A DNA stretch of 58,397 bases, from NCBI GenBank assembly GCA_902786205.1, contig CADABQ010000013.1:1-58397 (forward strand). Reading direction: 5' to 3'. Below, piece by piece: positions 28,464-36,546 of the stretch. The position numbers and the translations under genes are program-made. The notes under the pieces were generated by a model. The model was given only the letters and a program-made list of their open reading frames with translations, was not told the origin of the DNA and made no database searches. How positions within the stretch are numbered: position 1 is the stretch's first letter; every line of letters starts with the position of its first letter. The stretch comes from an uncultured Lachnospiraceae bacterium. Lineage in GTDB: Bacteria > Bacillota > Clostridia > Lachnospirales > Lachnospiraceae.

Positions 28464-30163
28464 GAACTGCTCACCTGACTTTCAATAAGAACAACGTCAC
28501 CCTCTTCTAGCCCACTTTGTATTTCCACAGAAGAACCATTAGAAAATCTAGTCACCACTTCCTTCTTTACAATGGTATTTCCTTCCTTTTTCTTTACATA
28601 ACTTTTTGTTCCTTCTGTTTGAATTGCTTTATTTGACACATATACTACATTTTTCAATTCCTTGGTAATAAAGGTTACATATGATGTCATTCCCTGATAT
28701 ATTTTGGATACATCACCTGTCACTTTTACAGTTACATCATAATCAATCGTAGATGAATTATCGCTAGTTTCTGCAGTATCAATCGCACTCACTACACCAG
28801 AATACGTTTCCTCCTCATAAGCAGAAAATACAATATTTACAACATCTCCAATTGCAATTGTGGAAACATCCTCCTGCGATACAGAAACCGTAACCGTCAC
28901 TGCATCCGCATCTGCAAAAGAGGCAATTGCCGTAGAAGTATTTAAGGTATCCCCTGCGGCATATCCCAGAGAAAGAATGGTACCTGCATAGTTCGATGTA
29001 ATCACTCCATTTTTTACCATTTTTTCATAGGAAGTTAATGTTTTTTTTGCCTCTTTTACCTGTTCTTTCGCATCATCTACCTCATCGTCTATTCCGTCCA
29101 TTGCAATGTCATAAATTTCTTTTGCATTTTTATAATTTAGCACGGCTTCATCATAAGTCTTTTTAGCTGTAATCTTTCCCGATACCAGCTCGCTCTTTGC
29201 CTGAGAAACCTTACTAACTAAATTACTATAATTTTTCTTTACATTGCTAAGCTCATTTTGCAATGATTCGATCTGAGAATTAATACCACTAACGGTAGAA
29301 GTATCGCTATTGGTTGTTGTTCCTGTAGTATTCGTATTATTTTCTCCTACAGCAACAGACGTTCCCTTTTCTTCACTTCCATTATCAGAAGGTACAACAT
29401 TTCCTGCTTTGCTTGTCGTTTGCGTTGCAGATGCCTGTACCTGCTTTTTCTTCTTATTTAAGGTAGCTATTTCCTTCGGAATAGCCTCCATTCGCTCTTT
29501 TGCCTCGTTGACCGCATCCTGTGCCTCCTCCACTGCACTTTGCAAACTGCTTATTGTCGCATTATATGTAGCTTTTGCAGTCCCTCCTTTCGTTATATTC
29601 TCCTTATACTCATACTTTGCATTAACACTGGTTTCCTTTCTCGTAATCTTTGCACTTTTTAATGTTAGATTTGCACTCGCTAAATTAGTCTTTAATGCGG
29701 CTCTTACCTCTTTTATACTTTCAGAAGTCAATTTAACTAAAGAATCTCCTTTTTCTACAACCTGCCCTTCTGCTACATATACTTTTTCTACTTCTAAGGC
29801 TACAGAGGAAGTATTGTTGTCAGAGGTTGTAGACTCTGTTGCGGCACTATCCATCTTGTTTCCCTCTGCCATATCCATTCCTCTACTGTCCTCTGTAGTC
29901 GTAGACGTACTGGTTGCTGTATTTTCACTTGTACCTGATGAAGTATTAATATCTATATCAAAAGTCTGGTCTACGGTTCCTAGAGAAGCAGAGCCACTCT
30001 CCGTAACTCCTACTGTCAAATTTCCGTATTCTACGGTAGTTTCTTTTGTAACCGTTTGCTGTGTTTCTGGTTTCCAACGTTGATAAACAACACTCACCAC
30101 AATTATAATTACCACAACAGCGCTAATAATAGCTCCAATCATTTTCTTCCGTTTCATTGTCAT
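28460..30163 (-). CDS. Exporter adaptor protein (HlyD/RND-type), second of two
   Basis: This is an adaptor (membrane fusion protein) that would bridge the permease to the cell envelope. It has an N-terminal anchor helix (about residues 8-27), a split lipoyl-like half motif, a long coiled-coil hairpin with Ser/Thr-rich spacers, then beta-barrel and membrane-proximal domains (YSGVVSAIDTAETSDN; GLEEGDVVLIESQV). The length is 567 residues. The ribosome binding site GGAGG sits seven bases before the ATG, which overlaps the previous stop. Two adaptor genes in succession is unusual; this one carries the conventional C-terminus. Confidence 0.88.
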   Translation of the reverse strand: MTMKRKKMIGAIISAVVVIIIVVSVVYQRWKPETQQTVTKETTVEYGNLTVGVTESGSASLGTVDQTFDIDINTSSGTSENTATSTSTTTEDSRGMDMAEGNKMDSAATESTTSDNNTSSVALEVEKVYVAEGQVVEKGDSLVKLTSESIKEVRAALKTNLASANLTLKSAKITRKETSVNAKYEYKENITKGGTAKATYNATISSLQSAVEEAQDAVNEAKERMEAIPKEIATLNKKKKQVQASATQTTSKAGNVVPSDNGSEEKGTSVAVGENNTNTTGTTTNSDTSTVSGINSQIESLQNELSNVKKNYSNLVSKVSQAKSELVSGKITAKKTYDEAVLNYKNAKEIYDIAMDGIDDEVDDAKEQVKEAKKTLTSYEKMVKNGVITSNYAGTILSLGYAAGDTLNTSTAIASFADADAVTVTVSVSQEDVSTIAIGDVVNIVFSAYEEETYSGVVSAIDTAETSDNSSTIDYDVTVKVTGDVSKIYQGMTSYVTFITKELKNVVYVSNKAIQTEGTKSYVKKKEGNTIVKKEVVTRFSNGSSVEIQSGLEEGDVVLIESQVSSS

Positions 30164-31800
30164 TGTGATACCTCCTCTTTCTTATTCTCCATTTGATTAT
30201 CTTTTGTTTGAAAAAGAATACTTGCTGTCTCTCCACTTTCCAACTGTCCATCTTCATTTTCAATCGAAATATCCACTACATAACTTACCTTAGAGGCACT
30301 GGATGCACTTTGCTCACTGCTAATCTTACTAACCGTACCTGTCACACCTCTTTTTGTTTGCATAGAAACCATTACTTCTTGCCCCACTTGAATCGAAGCA
30401 ATCTCATCTTGTTCCACATCAATTTGCACTGATAGTACCTTTCCATTATAATATCCTGCAATCGGCGTTTTACTGGAAATATACTCTCCTGCCTCATATC
30501 CTATATACTGCAACAAACCGCTGCTCTGTGCATACCAGATACCATCCTGAATGGACTGATTAAAATTGTCAAATTGTTCCTTTGCCTCATCATATTCTTT
30601 TTGTGCCGCATCTAAAGTGTTTGTCAATGTCTCTAGCTGCGTTTTATAGGAAACACTGGCACTGTTTTCTGCTAACAAATTTTGCTGTAACTCTTTTTCT
30701 GCTGTAAGAATACCTGTTTTCTTAGCAAGCACTGCCTGCTCATATGTAGTCTGATACTTTTTCCTATTTTTTTGTGCATTTGACAGAGTTTCTTGATACG
30801 ATGCCTTTTTTGTATTGCAACTTTCCATTTTGTTCTCTGCCGTTTCCTTTTGTTGTTTTTTACTTTCTAACGCTGTTTTTATCTTTTCTAACTTCTGTTC
30901 GGCTGCTTTATACTGTTGTTCTGCTTTTTTATAATTACTATTTATTATTTTTCCTTCTTCCTGCAAATTTTTTGTAAGTGCTTCCAGTGAATCACTGCTA
31001 GTACCGCTTGCTTCATCCGAAGTATTCCCTTCTTTTTTGCTTTCATTTTTTTCCATGTATTGTTTTATATAACTTTGAACAGTCTCATTCTCTTCCTTTT
31101 TCTCTTTTAACTTTTGATATTCCTCCTCTGCATCTTCAAATGTTTTCTGTGCCTTTTTCCATTTCTTATTTAAGGTTTTTATCTCGACTTTATATGCATT
31201 TATTTTACTTTTCAGAGCAGACAAATTCGTAGATAGTTTTTCTATTTTTGCTGGATAGGTTTTTAAAATTTTGTTCGCATCGTTTAAATTACCTTCCGCA
31301 AGTTCTAACTCTGTCTCTAAATTTTCTACTACTGTTTCGTATGTCTCATAGGCCGTATCTGAAACAACACTGTCTGTACTATATTCTGTCTGCAAAGACA
31401 ATACATCTTCTTTATAAGTAATCTTTGCCTGTGCAAGGTTCCGTTTTGCCTCTTTTACATTCTGTTCCAATTCCTTTTTCGCCTGCTTATAACTCTCATC
31501 CGTCACCTTTAAAATAGCACTTTGCGTAGTAACCTGAGTTCCCGTCTCCGCATATACCTCTTCTACCTGTAATGGTGTTGTTGCCGTAGAAGAAAAATAT
31601 TCATAGTCTGTCCCTGCAGTAGTCGTACCAGAATACATTGTTTTTTCTTCTGCATGACTCTCTTTTTGTTCTTCCATTTCTGTCGTTTGTTTTTGCGATG
31701 TGGACGCAACTTTTTTCGTACATACTTTTAGAACAATTCCAATGATCGCAAGAGTAATAATTGCACACACACATACCATTCTTCCTATCCTTTTTCTCAT
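30160..31800 (-). CDS. Exporter adaptor protein (HlyD/RND-type), first of two
   Basis: This is the first gene of the exporter operon. It has one N-terminal transmembrane helix (VCVCAIITLAIIGIVLKVC) and a lipoyl half motif around VEEVYAETGTQV. A very long Lys/Glu-rich coiled coil runs over about residues 90-420, followed by a second lipoyl half and a short beta domain. It lacks the extended C-terminal domain of its neighbour, stopping soon after ETASILFQTKD. I choose the ATG at 31800 (546 residues), preceded by AAAGGAG. The coiled coil is long enough to span a thick cell wall, which is inference. Confidence 0.82.
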   Translation of the reverse strand: MRKRIGRMVCVCAIITLAIIGIVLKVCTKKVASTSQKQTTEMEEQKESHAEEKTMYSGTTTAGTDYEYFSSTATTPLQVEEVYAETGTQVTTQSAILKVTDESYKQAKKELEQNVKEAKRNLAQAKITYKEDVLSLQTEYSTDSVVSDTAYETYETVVENLETELELAEGNLNDANKILKTYPAKIEKLSTNLSALKSKINAYKVEIKTLNKKWKKAQKTFEDAEEEYQKLKEKKEENETVQSYIKQYMEKNESKKEGNTSDEASGTSSDSLEALTKNLQEEGKIINSNYKKAEQQYKAAEQKLEKIKTALESKKQQKETAENKMESCNTKKASYQETLSNAQKNRKKYQTTYEQAVLAKKTGILTAEKELQQNLLAENSASVSYKTQLETLTNTLDAAQKEYDEAKEQFDNFNQSIQDGIWYAQSSGLLQYIGYEAGEYISSKTPIAGYYNGKVLSVQIDVEQDEIASIQVGQEVMVSMQTKRGVTGTVSKISSEQSASSASKVSYVVDISIENEDGQLESGETASILFQTKDNQMENKKEEVSQ

Positions 31801-31881
31801 ATGGTCTACTCCTTTCCATAATAATTTATCTACCGACCATAAGGTTAAATACATATATCAGTTTAAAAGTTACCCTTGTGC

Positions 31882-31902
31882 GATTTGTGAGTGATTTGTG
31901 AA
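31882..31902. promoter_or_regulatory. Direct repeats upstream of the exporter operon
   Basis: GATTTGTGA occurs twice with an 11-base period (31882 and 31893), a one-turn spacing typical of response-regulator binding sites. It lies about 80 bases upstream of the first adaptor gene, near a poor -35 region. No DNA-binding response regulator is encoded nearby. Confidence 0.45.
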
Positions 31903-31923
31903 TATTAGGTGAAAATAACAAAG

Positions 31924-31951
31924 AAAAAAGTGCCGCATCTTAATGCGACAC
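31924..31951 (-). terminator. Terminator overlapping the HD-GYP stop codon
   Basis: GTGCCGCATC pairs with ATGCGACAC, with six A on the plus strand (T on the transcript). The TAA stop codon of the HD-GYP gene (31940-31942) lies at the hairpin loop. Confidence 0.8.
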
Positions 31952-33025
31952 ATTTTTTTGAAATCTTTTTTGAATTTTAAGAAATATTTCTATAATATCA
32001 GGATCAAAGCTTTTTCCACTTTCCTGTTTCATGATCTCAATGGCTTCTTCATGCGTATAAGCATCCCGATAGCAACGGTTGCTCGTCAAAATATCATACA
32101 CATCCACTACTGCTAAAATTCTGGCTGACAATGGAATTTCATCTCCCGCAAGTCCACAAGGATACCCCGTTCCATCCCATTTTTCATGATGACATTGCGC
32201 AATATCTATTGCCATTTTTAAGTAATCACTTGGATTTTTTTCATACATCTCTCGGATTGCTTCTGCTCCCAACGTCGTATGTGTTTTCACAACATCCATC
32301 TCTTCGTCAAGCAATGGTCCCGGTTTTAATAATATTTCATCACGAACATAAACCTTTCCTATATCATGAAGCGGAACAGCCATTAATAAAGCGTCCAAAA
32401 ACGAGGCTGTTACCTGCTTTTCAAATTTAGGACTAAACTGTAAACTCATAGCAAGTAATTTACTATAAGACATTATATGTTCTAAATGTGTTCCTTCTTT
32501 ATCCTCTCTTGCTTCCATCATTTTTGCTAATGTATAAATCAACTGTCTTTGCTCATCTGTTACCTTTTCCACCTGTTTGTTGAACATTTTAAACAAACGG
32601 CGATTATGTATTTTTAACTCATTTTGCATTTGAAAAATCTTCAAATGTGTATTTATGCGTAATGTTATTTCCTCTAACTCGAAAGGCTTCGAAATAAAAT
32701 CAACAGCTCCTAATTTAAATCCCTTCACTTTATCTTCTGTAGAATTCAATGCAGAAATAAAAATAATAGGAACATCTCTCATAATCGGATCTTGCTTCAA
32801 TATTTCGCAAAAATCAAACCCGTCAATTTCAGGCATAGCTATATCTAAAAGTATAAGTTGTGGTTTTTTTACTGCAATCGCTGCTAATGCTTGTTTTACA
32901 CTAGTAACTGGCCGTGCAATATATCCAATGCTTTTTATCATTTCCGCAAGAATCACTAAATTAGAAGTTGTATCATCTACAATTAAAATATTTGCTGTCT
33001 GATTCCCCGTCATTTTACGTTCCAT
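31940..33025 (-). CDS. Response regulator with HD-GYP phosphodiesterase domain
   Basis: The receiver domain (residues about 12-130) has the phospho-acceptor D61 in LLDIAMPEIDG and the conserved lysine in ISKPFE. A linker follows, then an HD-GYP domain with HDIGK, HHEKWDGTGYP and IPLSARI. HD-GYP domains hydrolyse cyclic di-GMP. The GYP triad is intact, so activity is plausible. The ATG at 33025 has AGGAGG ahead; a second ATG four codons on lacks one. It follows the histidine kinase gene by 125 bases and is its likely partner. Output is through second messenger, not DNA binding. Confidence 0.93.
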   Translation of the reverse strand: MERKMTGNQTANILIVDDTTSNLVILAEMIKSIGYIARPVTSVKQALAAIAVKKPQLILLDIAMPEIDGFDFCEILKQDPIMRDVPIIFISALNSTEDKVKGFKLGAVDFISKPFELEEITLRINTHLKIFQMQNELKIHNRRLFKMFNKQVEKVTDEQRQLIYTLAKMMEAREDKEGTHLEHIMSYSKLLAMSLQFSPKFEKQVTASFLDALLMAVPLHDIGKVYVRDEILLKPGPLLDEEMDVVKTHTTLGAEAIREMYEKNPSDYLKMAIDIAQCHHEKWDGTGYPCGLAGDEIPLSARILAVVDVYDILTSNRCYRDAYTHEEAIEIMKQESGKSFDPDIIEIFLKIQKRFQKNVSH

Positions 33026-33150
33026 CCTTTTACCTCCTAGTTATATGCAATTCTATCCTTATTTCTATCTATAAGTTCTTTTATTCTCCTACTCTACTAA
33101 TTCCCCTGAAAATTTAAGTCACCTTTTTTCTCTTTCATACCATCTGACTT

Positions 33151-34626
33151 TTATGAAAAAAGTGTTTCATCTAATAATTGTTTTAACTCATTATATTGAA
33201 GAATTGCCTTTTCACCATCCGCCTTACGAACTGTCATCTCTACACGGAATGCCTTACGCTTCAGTTCTTTATCACTTTCTACAAGTTTTTTTATTGTTTC
33301 TGCAAACATTTCAGCCTTGTCCCAGTTTTCCATTTCAATACAAATAATTAATTTTTCCATTGTATTTTTTATTTCTTTTTTATTTTCATCCGATCCCAAA
33401 CGATATATTTCTTCTATATCATACATCTCTTCATCTATATCAGATATTTCTTTTCTGGAACCCCCATCATATACAAATTTTCCAGAAGAATATGCCTTTC
33501 TATTTTCCCATTCACTTTCTACTTTCTTTACACGAATTGAGAATGAAAATGTACTTCCTTTGCCCTTTTCACTTTCCACATGCACTTCTCCGTCCATTAA
33601 TTCAACCAACTCTTTTACAATCGTAAGACCTAAACCACTTCCACCAAAACGTCGCGTGATAGATGCATCTACTTGTGAAAAGCTCTTAAATAATTTGTCC
33701 ATATCTTCAGGTGCAATTCCAATCCCTGTATCCATGACCATGAAAAACAATTCAACCGTATCATTTATTTCCATTGTTTTTACTACATCAACCACAATCT
33801 GTCCCATAGATGTAAATTTTACCGCATTGTTAATCAAATTGGTTAAAATCTGTGTAATACGTAGTTCATCACCAATAATACGATCTGGAATCTCAGGTGA
33901 GATATTTAATAATAATCTCAACCCTTTTTCATTAATCTGATTCATATTCATTGCTATAATTTTGTCCATAGCCTGTCGAAATGAAAATTCTCTCTCTTCT
34001 AAAGTGAATTTTCCTGCTTCTAACTTTGAAAAATCTAATAAATTATTAATGATTTCAATCATATTGCTACAACACATATGAATAATATTAATTGATTCTC
34101 TTTGTTGTGCATCCAATTCCGTTTCTAATAAATTTTTGGATATTCCCATAATGCCGTTTACAGGTGTTCGTAATTCATGCGTTACATTAGATACAAATTC
34201 ATTTCGAACCTTTGTTGCGGCTTCCCCCTTTTCTTTTGCCTTTACCATATCTTTAATAGCGCCAACTTGTTGTGAAGTATCAATCGCACAACACATTCCA
34301 AAAAAATCATCCTCATTTTTTATGATAATTTTTAAATCTACATCAAAACAAGTCTGATTTTTTCTATAGGCAACCGTTTCGATACTTTTACCTTGTATGG
34401 ATGTTTCTTTTTCTTCCTCTACAACGCAAACCTTCCCATCCATCTGTGTTAATGCTTTAGGAAAAATTTTACCTATAGAAATATCTTTTAATGTGTCTGC
34501 ATACCCAAGTTCCTGTTCTGCTTTTTTATTTGCTTGAATAATCGTTCCATCTTCAGAAAAAAGAATCAGTAACTCCATGCTTTCATCCATTAAGTACTTC
34601 CATTTTTTTTCTAACCCTGTATTCAT
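33151..34626 (-). CDS. Soluble PAS-domain histidine kinase
   Basis: This sensor kinase has no membrane segment, so it senses a cytoplasmic signal. A PAS domain covers about residues 10-120. HisKA follows with phospho-acceptor H150 in VTHELRTP. The HATPase domain has the N box around LINNAVKF, DTGIGI and the G2 box GGSGLGLTIVKEL. Residues about 385-491 form an unassigned helical tail that could be a phosphotransfer-like or regulatory module; no HPt histidine motif is obvious. AGGAGG lies 11 bases upstream of the ATG. Probable target: the adjacent receiver/HD-GYP protein. Confidence 0.92.
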   Translation of the reverse strand: MNTGLEKKWKYLMDESMELLILFSEDGTIIQANKKAEQELGYADTLKDISIGKIFPKALTQMDGKVCVVEEEKETSIQGKSIETVAYRKNQTCFDVDLKIIIKNEDDFFGMCCAIDTSQQVGAIKDMVKAKEKGEAATKVRNEFVSNVTHELRTPVNGIMGISKNLLETELDAQQRESINIIHMCCSNMIEIINNLLDFSKLEAGKFTLEEREFSFRQAMDKIIAMNMNQINEKGLRLLLNISPEIPDRIIGDELRITQILTNLINNAVKFTSMGQIVVDVVKTMEINDTVELFFMVMDTGIGIAPEDMDKLFKSFSQVDASITRRFGGSGLGLTIVKELVELMDGEVHVESEKGKGSTFSFSIRVKKVESEWENRKAYSSGKFVYDGGSRKEISDIDEEMYDIEEIYRLGSDENKKEIKNTMEKLIICIEMENWDKAEMFAETIKKLVESDKELKRKAFRVEMTVRKADGEKAILQYNELKQLLDETLFS

Positions 34627-34776
34627 CCCCCTGAACGCCTCCTCATACTCTATTTATACACACAATCTTCACTCATACAACTGCCACACACATACAATTT
34701 CAAAGATTAGTTATGTATATTAAAACTTTATTATTCACAATTCGTGATTTATTTTCTATTTCATCCCCACAAACTA

Positions 34777-34806
34777 TTGACATACATATATTTCTTGTTA
34801 TATAAT
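34777..34806 (+). promoter_or_regulatory. Promoter of the XRE regulator gene
   Basis: TTGACA and TATAAT, both perfect, are separated by 18 bases, about 55 bases upstream of the start. Confidence 0.8.
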
Positions 34807-34862
34807 GAAAATAATCAAGAAAAGTACACGTATTGTAACGTTACTATCAAGGGAGGTTTTTT

Positions 34863-35231
34863 ATGAATTTCAATGTTCGTTTAAAACAATTACGCCAAAA
34901 GCATAAGCTTACACAAAGTGAATTAGCAGATATTTTAGGTTTAAAACCAACCGCTATTTCTAATTATGAATCCAAAAGAAATGAGCCATCATTTGATAAA
35001 TTAATTGCTCTTTCCAAACACTTTGATGTTTCTTGTGACTATTTGCTAGGTGTATCTGATGCCTATCTTCCCATTGGTGGAGAAGTATTAGATAAAGATA
35101 TCATCAACTTTTTCAATTTATATCAACAATTGGACGAGAAACGTTCCAAGGAACTTTTATCCTATGCTGATTATTTACTTTATTTACAAGAAAAGGAAAA
35201 AGAAAAAACTGATGATAACAACGACAAATAA
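34863..35231 (+). CDS. XRE-family transcriptional regulator
   Basis: This is a Cro/CI-type DNA-binding protein. The helix-turn-helix domain covers about residues 4-60 (LTQSELADILGLKPTAISNYE), ending in CDYLLG, typical of phage-repressor-like regulators. The tail of about 60 residues is helical and ends in a Lys/Glu/Asp-rich stretch; it may dimerise. The length is 122 residues. It has its own promoter and a strong terminator, so it is monocistronic. No phage genes are around it. The target is unknown; autoregulation would be usual. Confidence 0.9.
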   Translation: MNFNVRLKQLRQKHKLTQSELADILGLKPTAISNYESKRNEPSFDKLIALSKHFDVSCDYLLGVSDAYLPIGGEVLDKDIINFFNLYQQLDEKRSKELLSYADYLLYLQEKEKEKTDDNNDK

Positions 35232-35257
35232 TAGTTGTATCATTTTAACAAAAGGGA

Positions 35258-35289
35258 AACATCCACGACAATATCGTGGATGTTTTTTT
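35258..35289 (+). terminator. Terminator of the XRE regulator gene
   Basis: A perfect 11-bp stem, AACATCCACGA/TCGTGGATGTT, has a 5-nt loop and is followed by T7 on the plus strand. Confidence 0.9.
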
Positions 35290-35377
35290 GCAGGTAACGA
35301 GCCAAAGTCCACGCTTACATAAGACTCTGGCAACTACCACTAAACTATCAAAACTCGCAAGTCATGTTTCTAATAGT

Positions 35378-35884
35378 TTACTGTGCCTTTCCGCAACAGA
35401 ATTTATATTTTTTACCACTTCCACAAGGACATGGATCATTTCTACCAATCTTTTTGTCTTTAATTACAGTTCCAGACATTTTTTGTTCCTTATATAATTG
35501 TGATCTTCTCTCTTTTGTCAATAAATTATCCCATGCTGGTAATTCATATAACCAATCTGCACGAGCTGCTACCATATTGTAATATAACTTTTCTTTATCA
35601 AATCCCAAATTAACCTGTGTATCTGCTTCCATAGTTTCAATTGGATTTTCTTCCTTCAAACTTTCATTGATTCCATCCAAAAAACCAACCATAATTGTTA
35701 AATCAACACCATATTTATCGGCTAATTCTGCTACTGTTCCTGTTACTACTTCATCCGGATTTGCTAAAATCTGTTCATAAATTCCCTTTTCCAGATTAAA
35801 ATATGTAGCCCAAAACATCTGTCCCTTTTTTGTATTTGCTTCTTGTCCATAGGCGAACTGACGCCATTGTGTTAATAAACTCAT
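35378..35884 (-). CDS. SEC-C metal-binding motif protein
   Basis: This is a 168-residue protein whose C-terminus is a SEC-C zinc motif ([16 protein letters not shown]). The first three-quarters are helical and I cannot name them. SEC-C motifs occur at the end of SecA and in many small proteins of unknown function, where they bind zinc and help interactions with SecB or ribosomes. It stands alone on the minus strand between convergent and divergent neighbours. A ribosome binding site (AAAGGA) lies ahead of the ATG. Confidence 0.85.
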   Translation of the reverse strand: MSLLTQWRQFAYGQEANTKKGQMFWATYFNLEKGIYEQILANPDEVVTGTVAELADKYGVDLTIMVGFLDGINESLKEENPIETMEADTQVNLGFDKEKLYYNMVAARADWLYELPAWDNLLTKERRSQLYKEQKMSGTVIKDKKIGRNDPCPCGSGKKYKFCCGKAQ

Positions 35885-36012
35885 CTTTCTATCCTTTCTC
35901 TCTGTAAATATATTTCGTCACTTTCCCACTTATTATACCATATTTTACTTAATTATTTCAATCTCTATTTCTCTTAAAACAAAGCTTACAAGCATTTTAG
36001 AATGATAGAGGC

Positions 36013-36132
36013 AAAAAAGTCGCGATACCATAAAAGTACCACGACTTTTCAAGGGGAGGATAAGTATTTCCATTTATCTTTTGTACGGAAAGCAAAGGGG
36101 GATTTTGCTTTCCATTCTCCGATATTCTCGGA
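36013..36132. other. Three stem-loops in a 380-base gap
   Basis: The gap 35885-36265 has no convincing gene. It contains three successive hairpins: AAAAGTCG...CGACTTTT (36015-36049), a perfect 10-bp stem GGAAAGCAAA/TTTGCTTTCC (36087-36113) and TCCGA/TCGGA (36118-36132). AGGGGAGGA lies between the first two. A small structured RNA is possible, but no promoter is clear. Confidence 0.3.
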
Positions 36133-36265
36133 TTATTATTAATTATAATCCATTGTAAAAAAAATATACCTTATTCTTCTTGTATTTTATTCCATATACA
36201 TTTATACTTTTCAAGTAGGAACGCACATATATACGCAAAATTTAATAATAGAAAGGATTTTTATT

Positions 36266-36499
36266 ATGAAAAAAACAAAACGAATTTTAGCTCTCATTGG
36301 TGCTCTATTCTTTATTGCTCTATATGGGTTCACATTAATTGTAGCTATTTTTGATTTTCCATATAAAGTAGCCATATTACAAACATGCATCTATTCTTCT
36401 TTATTTATCGCACTTTTTATTGCTGCCTTTACAGGCATTCTCAATTTATTAAAGAAATTAAATGGTTCTGATTCATCCGATAACTCTAAAACAAACTAA
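36266..36499 (+). CDS. Small two-helix membrane protein
   Basis: The 77-residue protein has a basic N-terminus (MKKTKR) and two hydrophobic helices, about residues 8-30 and 35-60. A polar Ser/Asp/Asn-rich tail follows. I do not recognise a family. AGAAAGGA lies ahead of the ATG, and a strong terminator follows directly, supporting a real gene. Function unknown. Confidence 0.7.
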   Translation: MKKTKRILALIGALFFIALYGFTLIVAIFDFPYKVAILQTCIYSSLFIALFIAAFTGILNLLKKLNGSDSSDNSKTN

Positions 36500-36504
36500 A
36501 AAGG

Positions 36505-36545
36505 TAAAAAATCCCAAACATTTTTCCATTTGTTTGGGATTTTTT
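36505..36545. terminator. Bidirectional terminator, small membrane protein/rarA
   Basis: AAAAAATCCCAAACA pairs with TGTTTGGGATTTTTT. Tracts of A and T on both sides let it serve the plus-strand small gene and, on the minus strand, rarA. Confidence 0.85.
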
Positions 36546-36546
36546 C

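Noticed and set aside
36002..36142. Plus-strand frame of 46 codons across the hairpin cluster
   Set aside because: No ribosome binding site precedes it and it runs through two strong stems.
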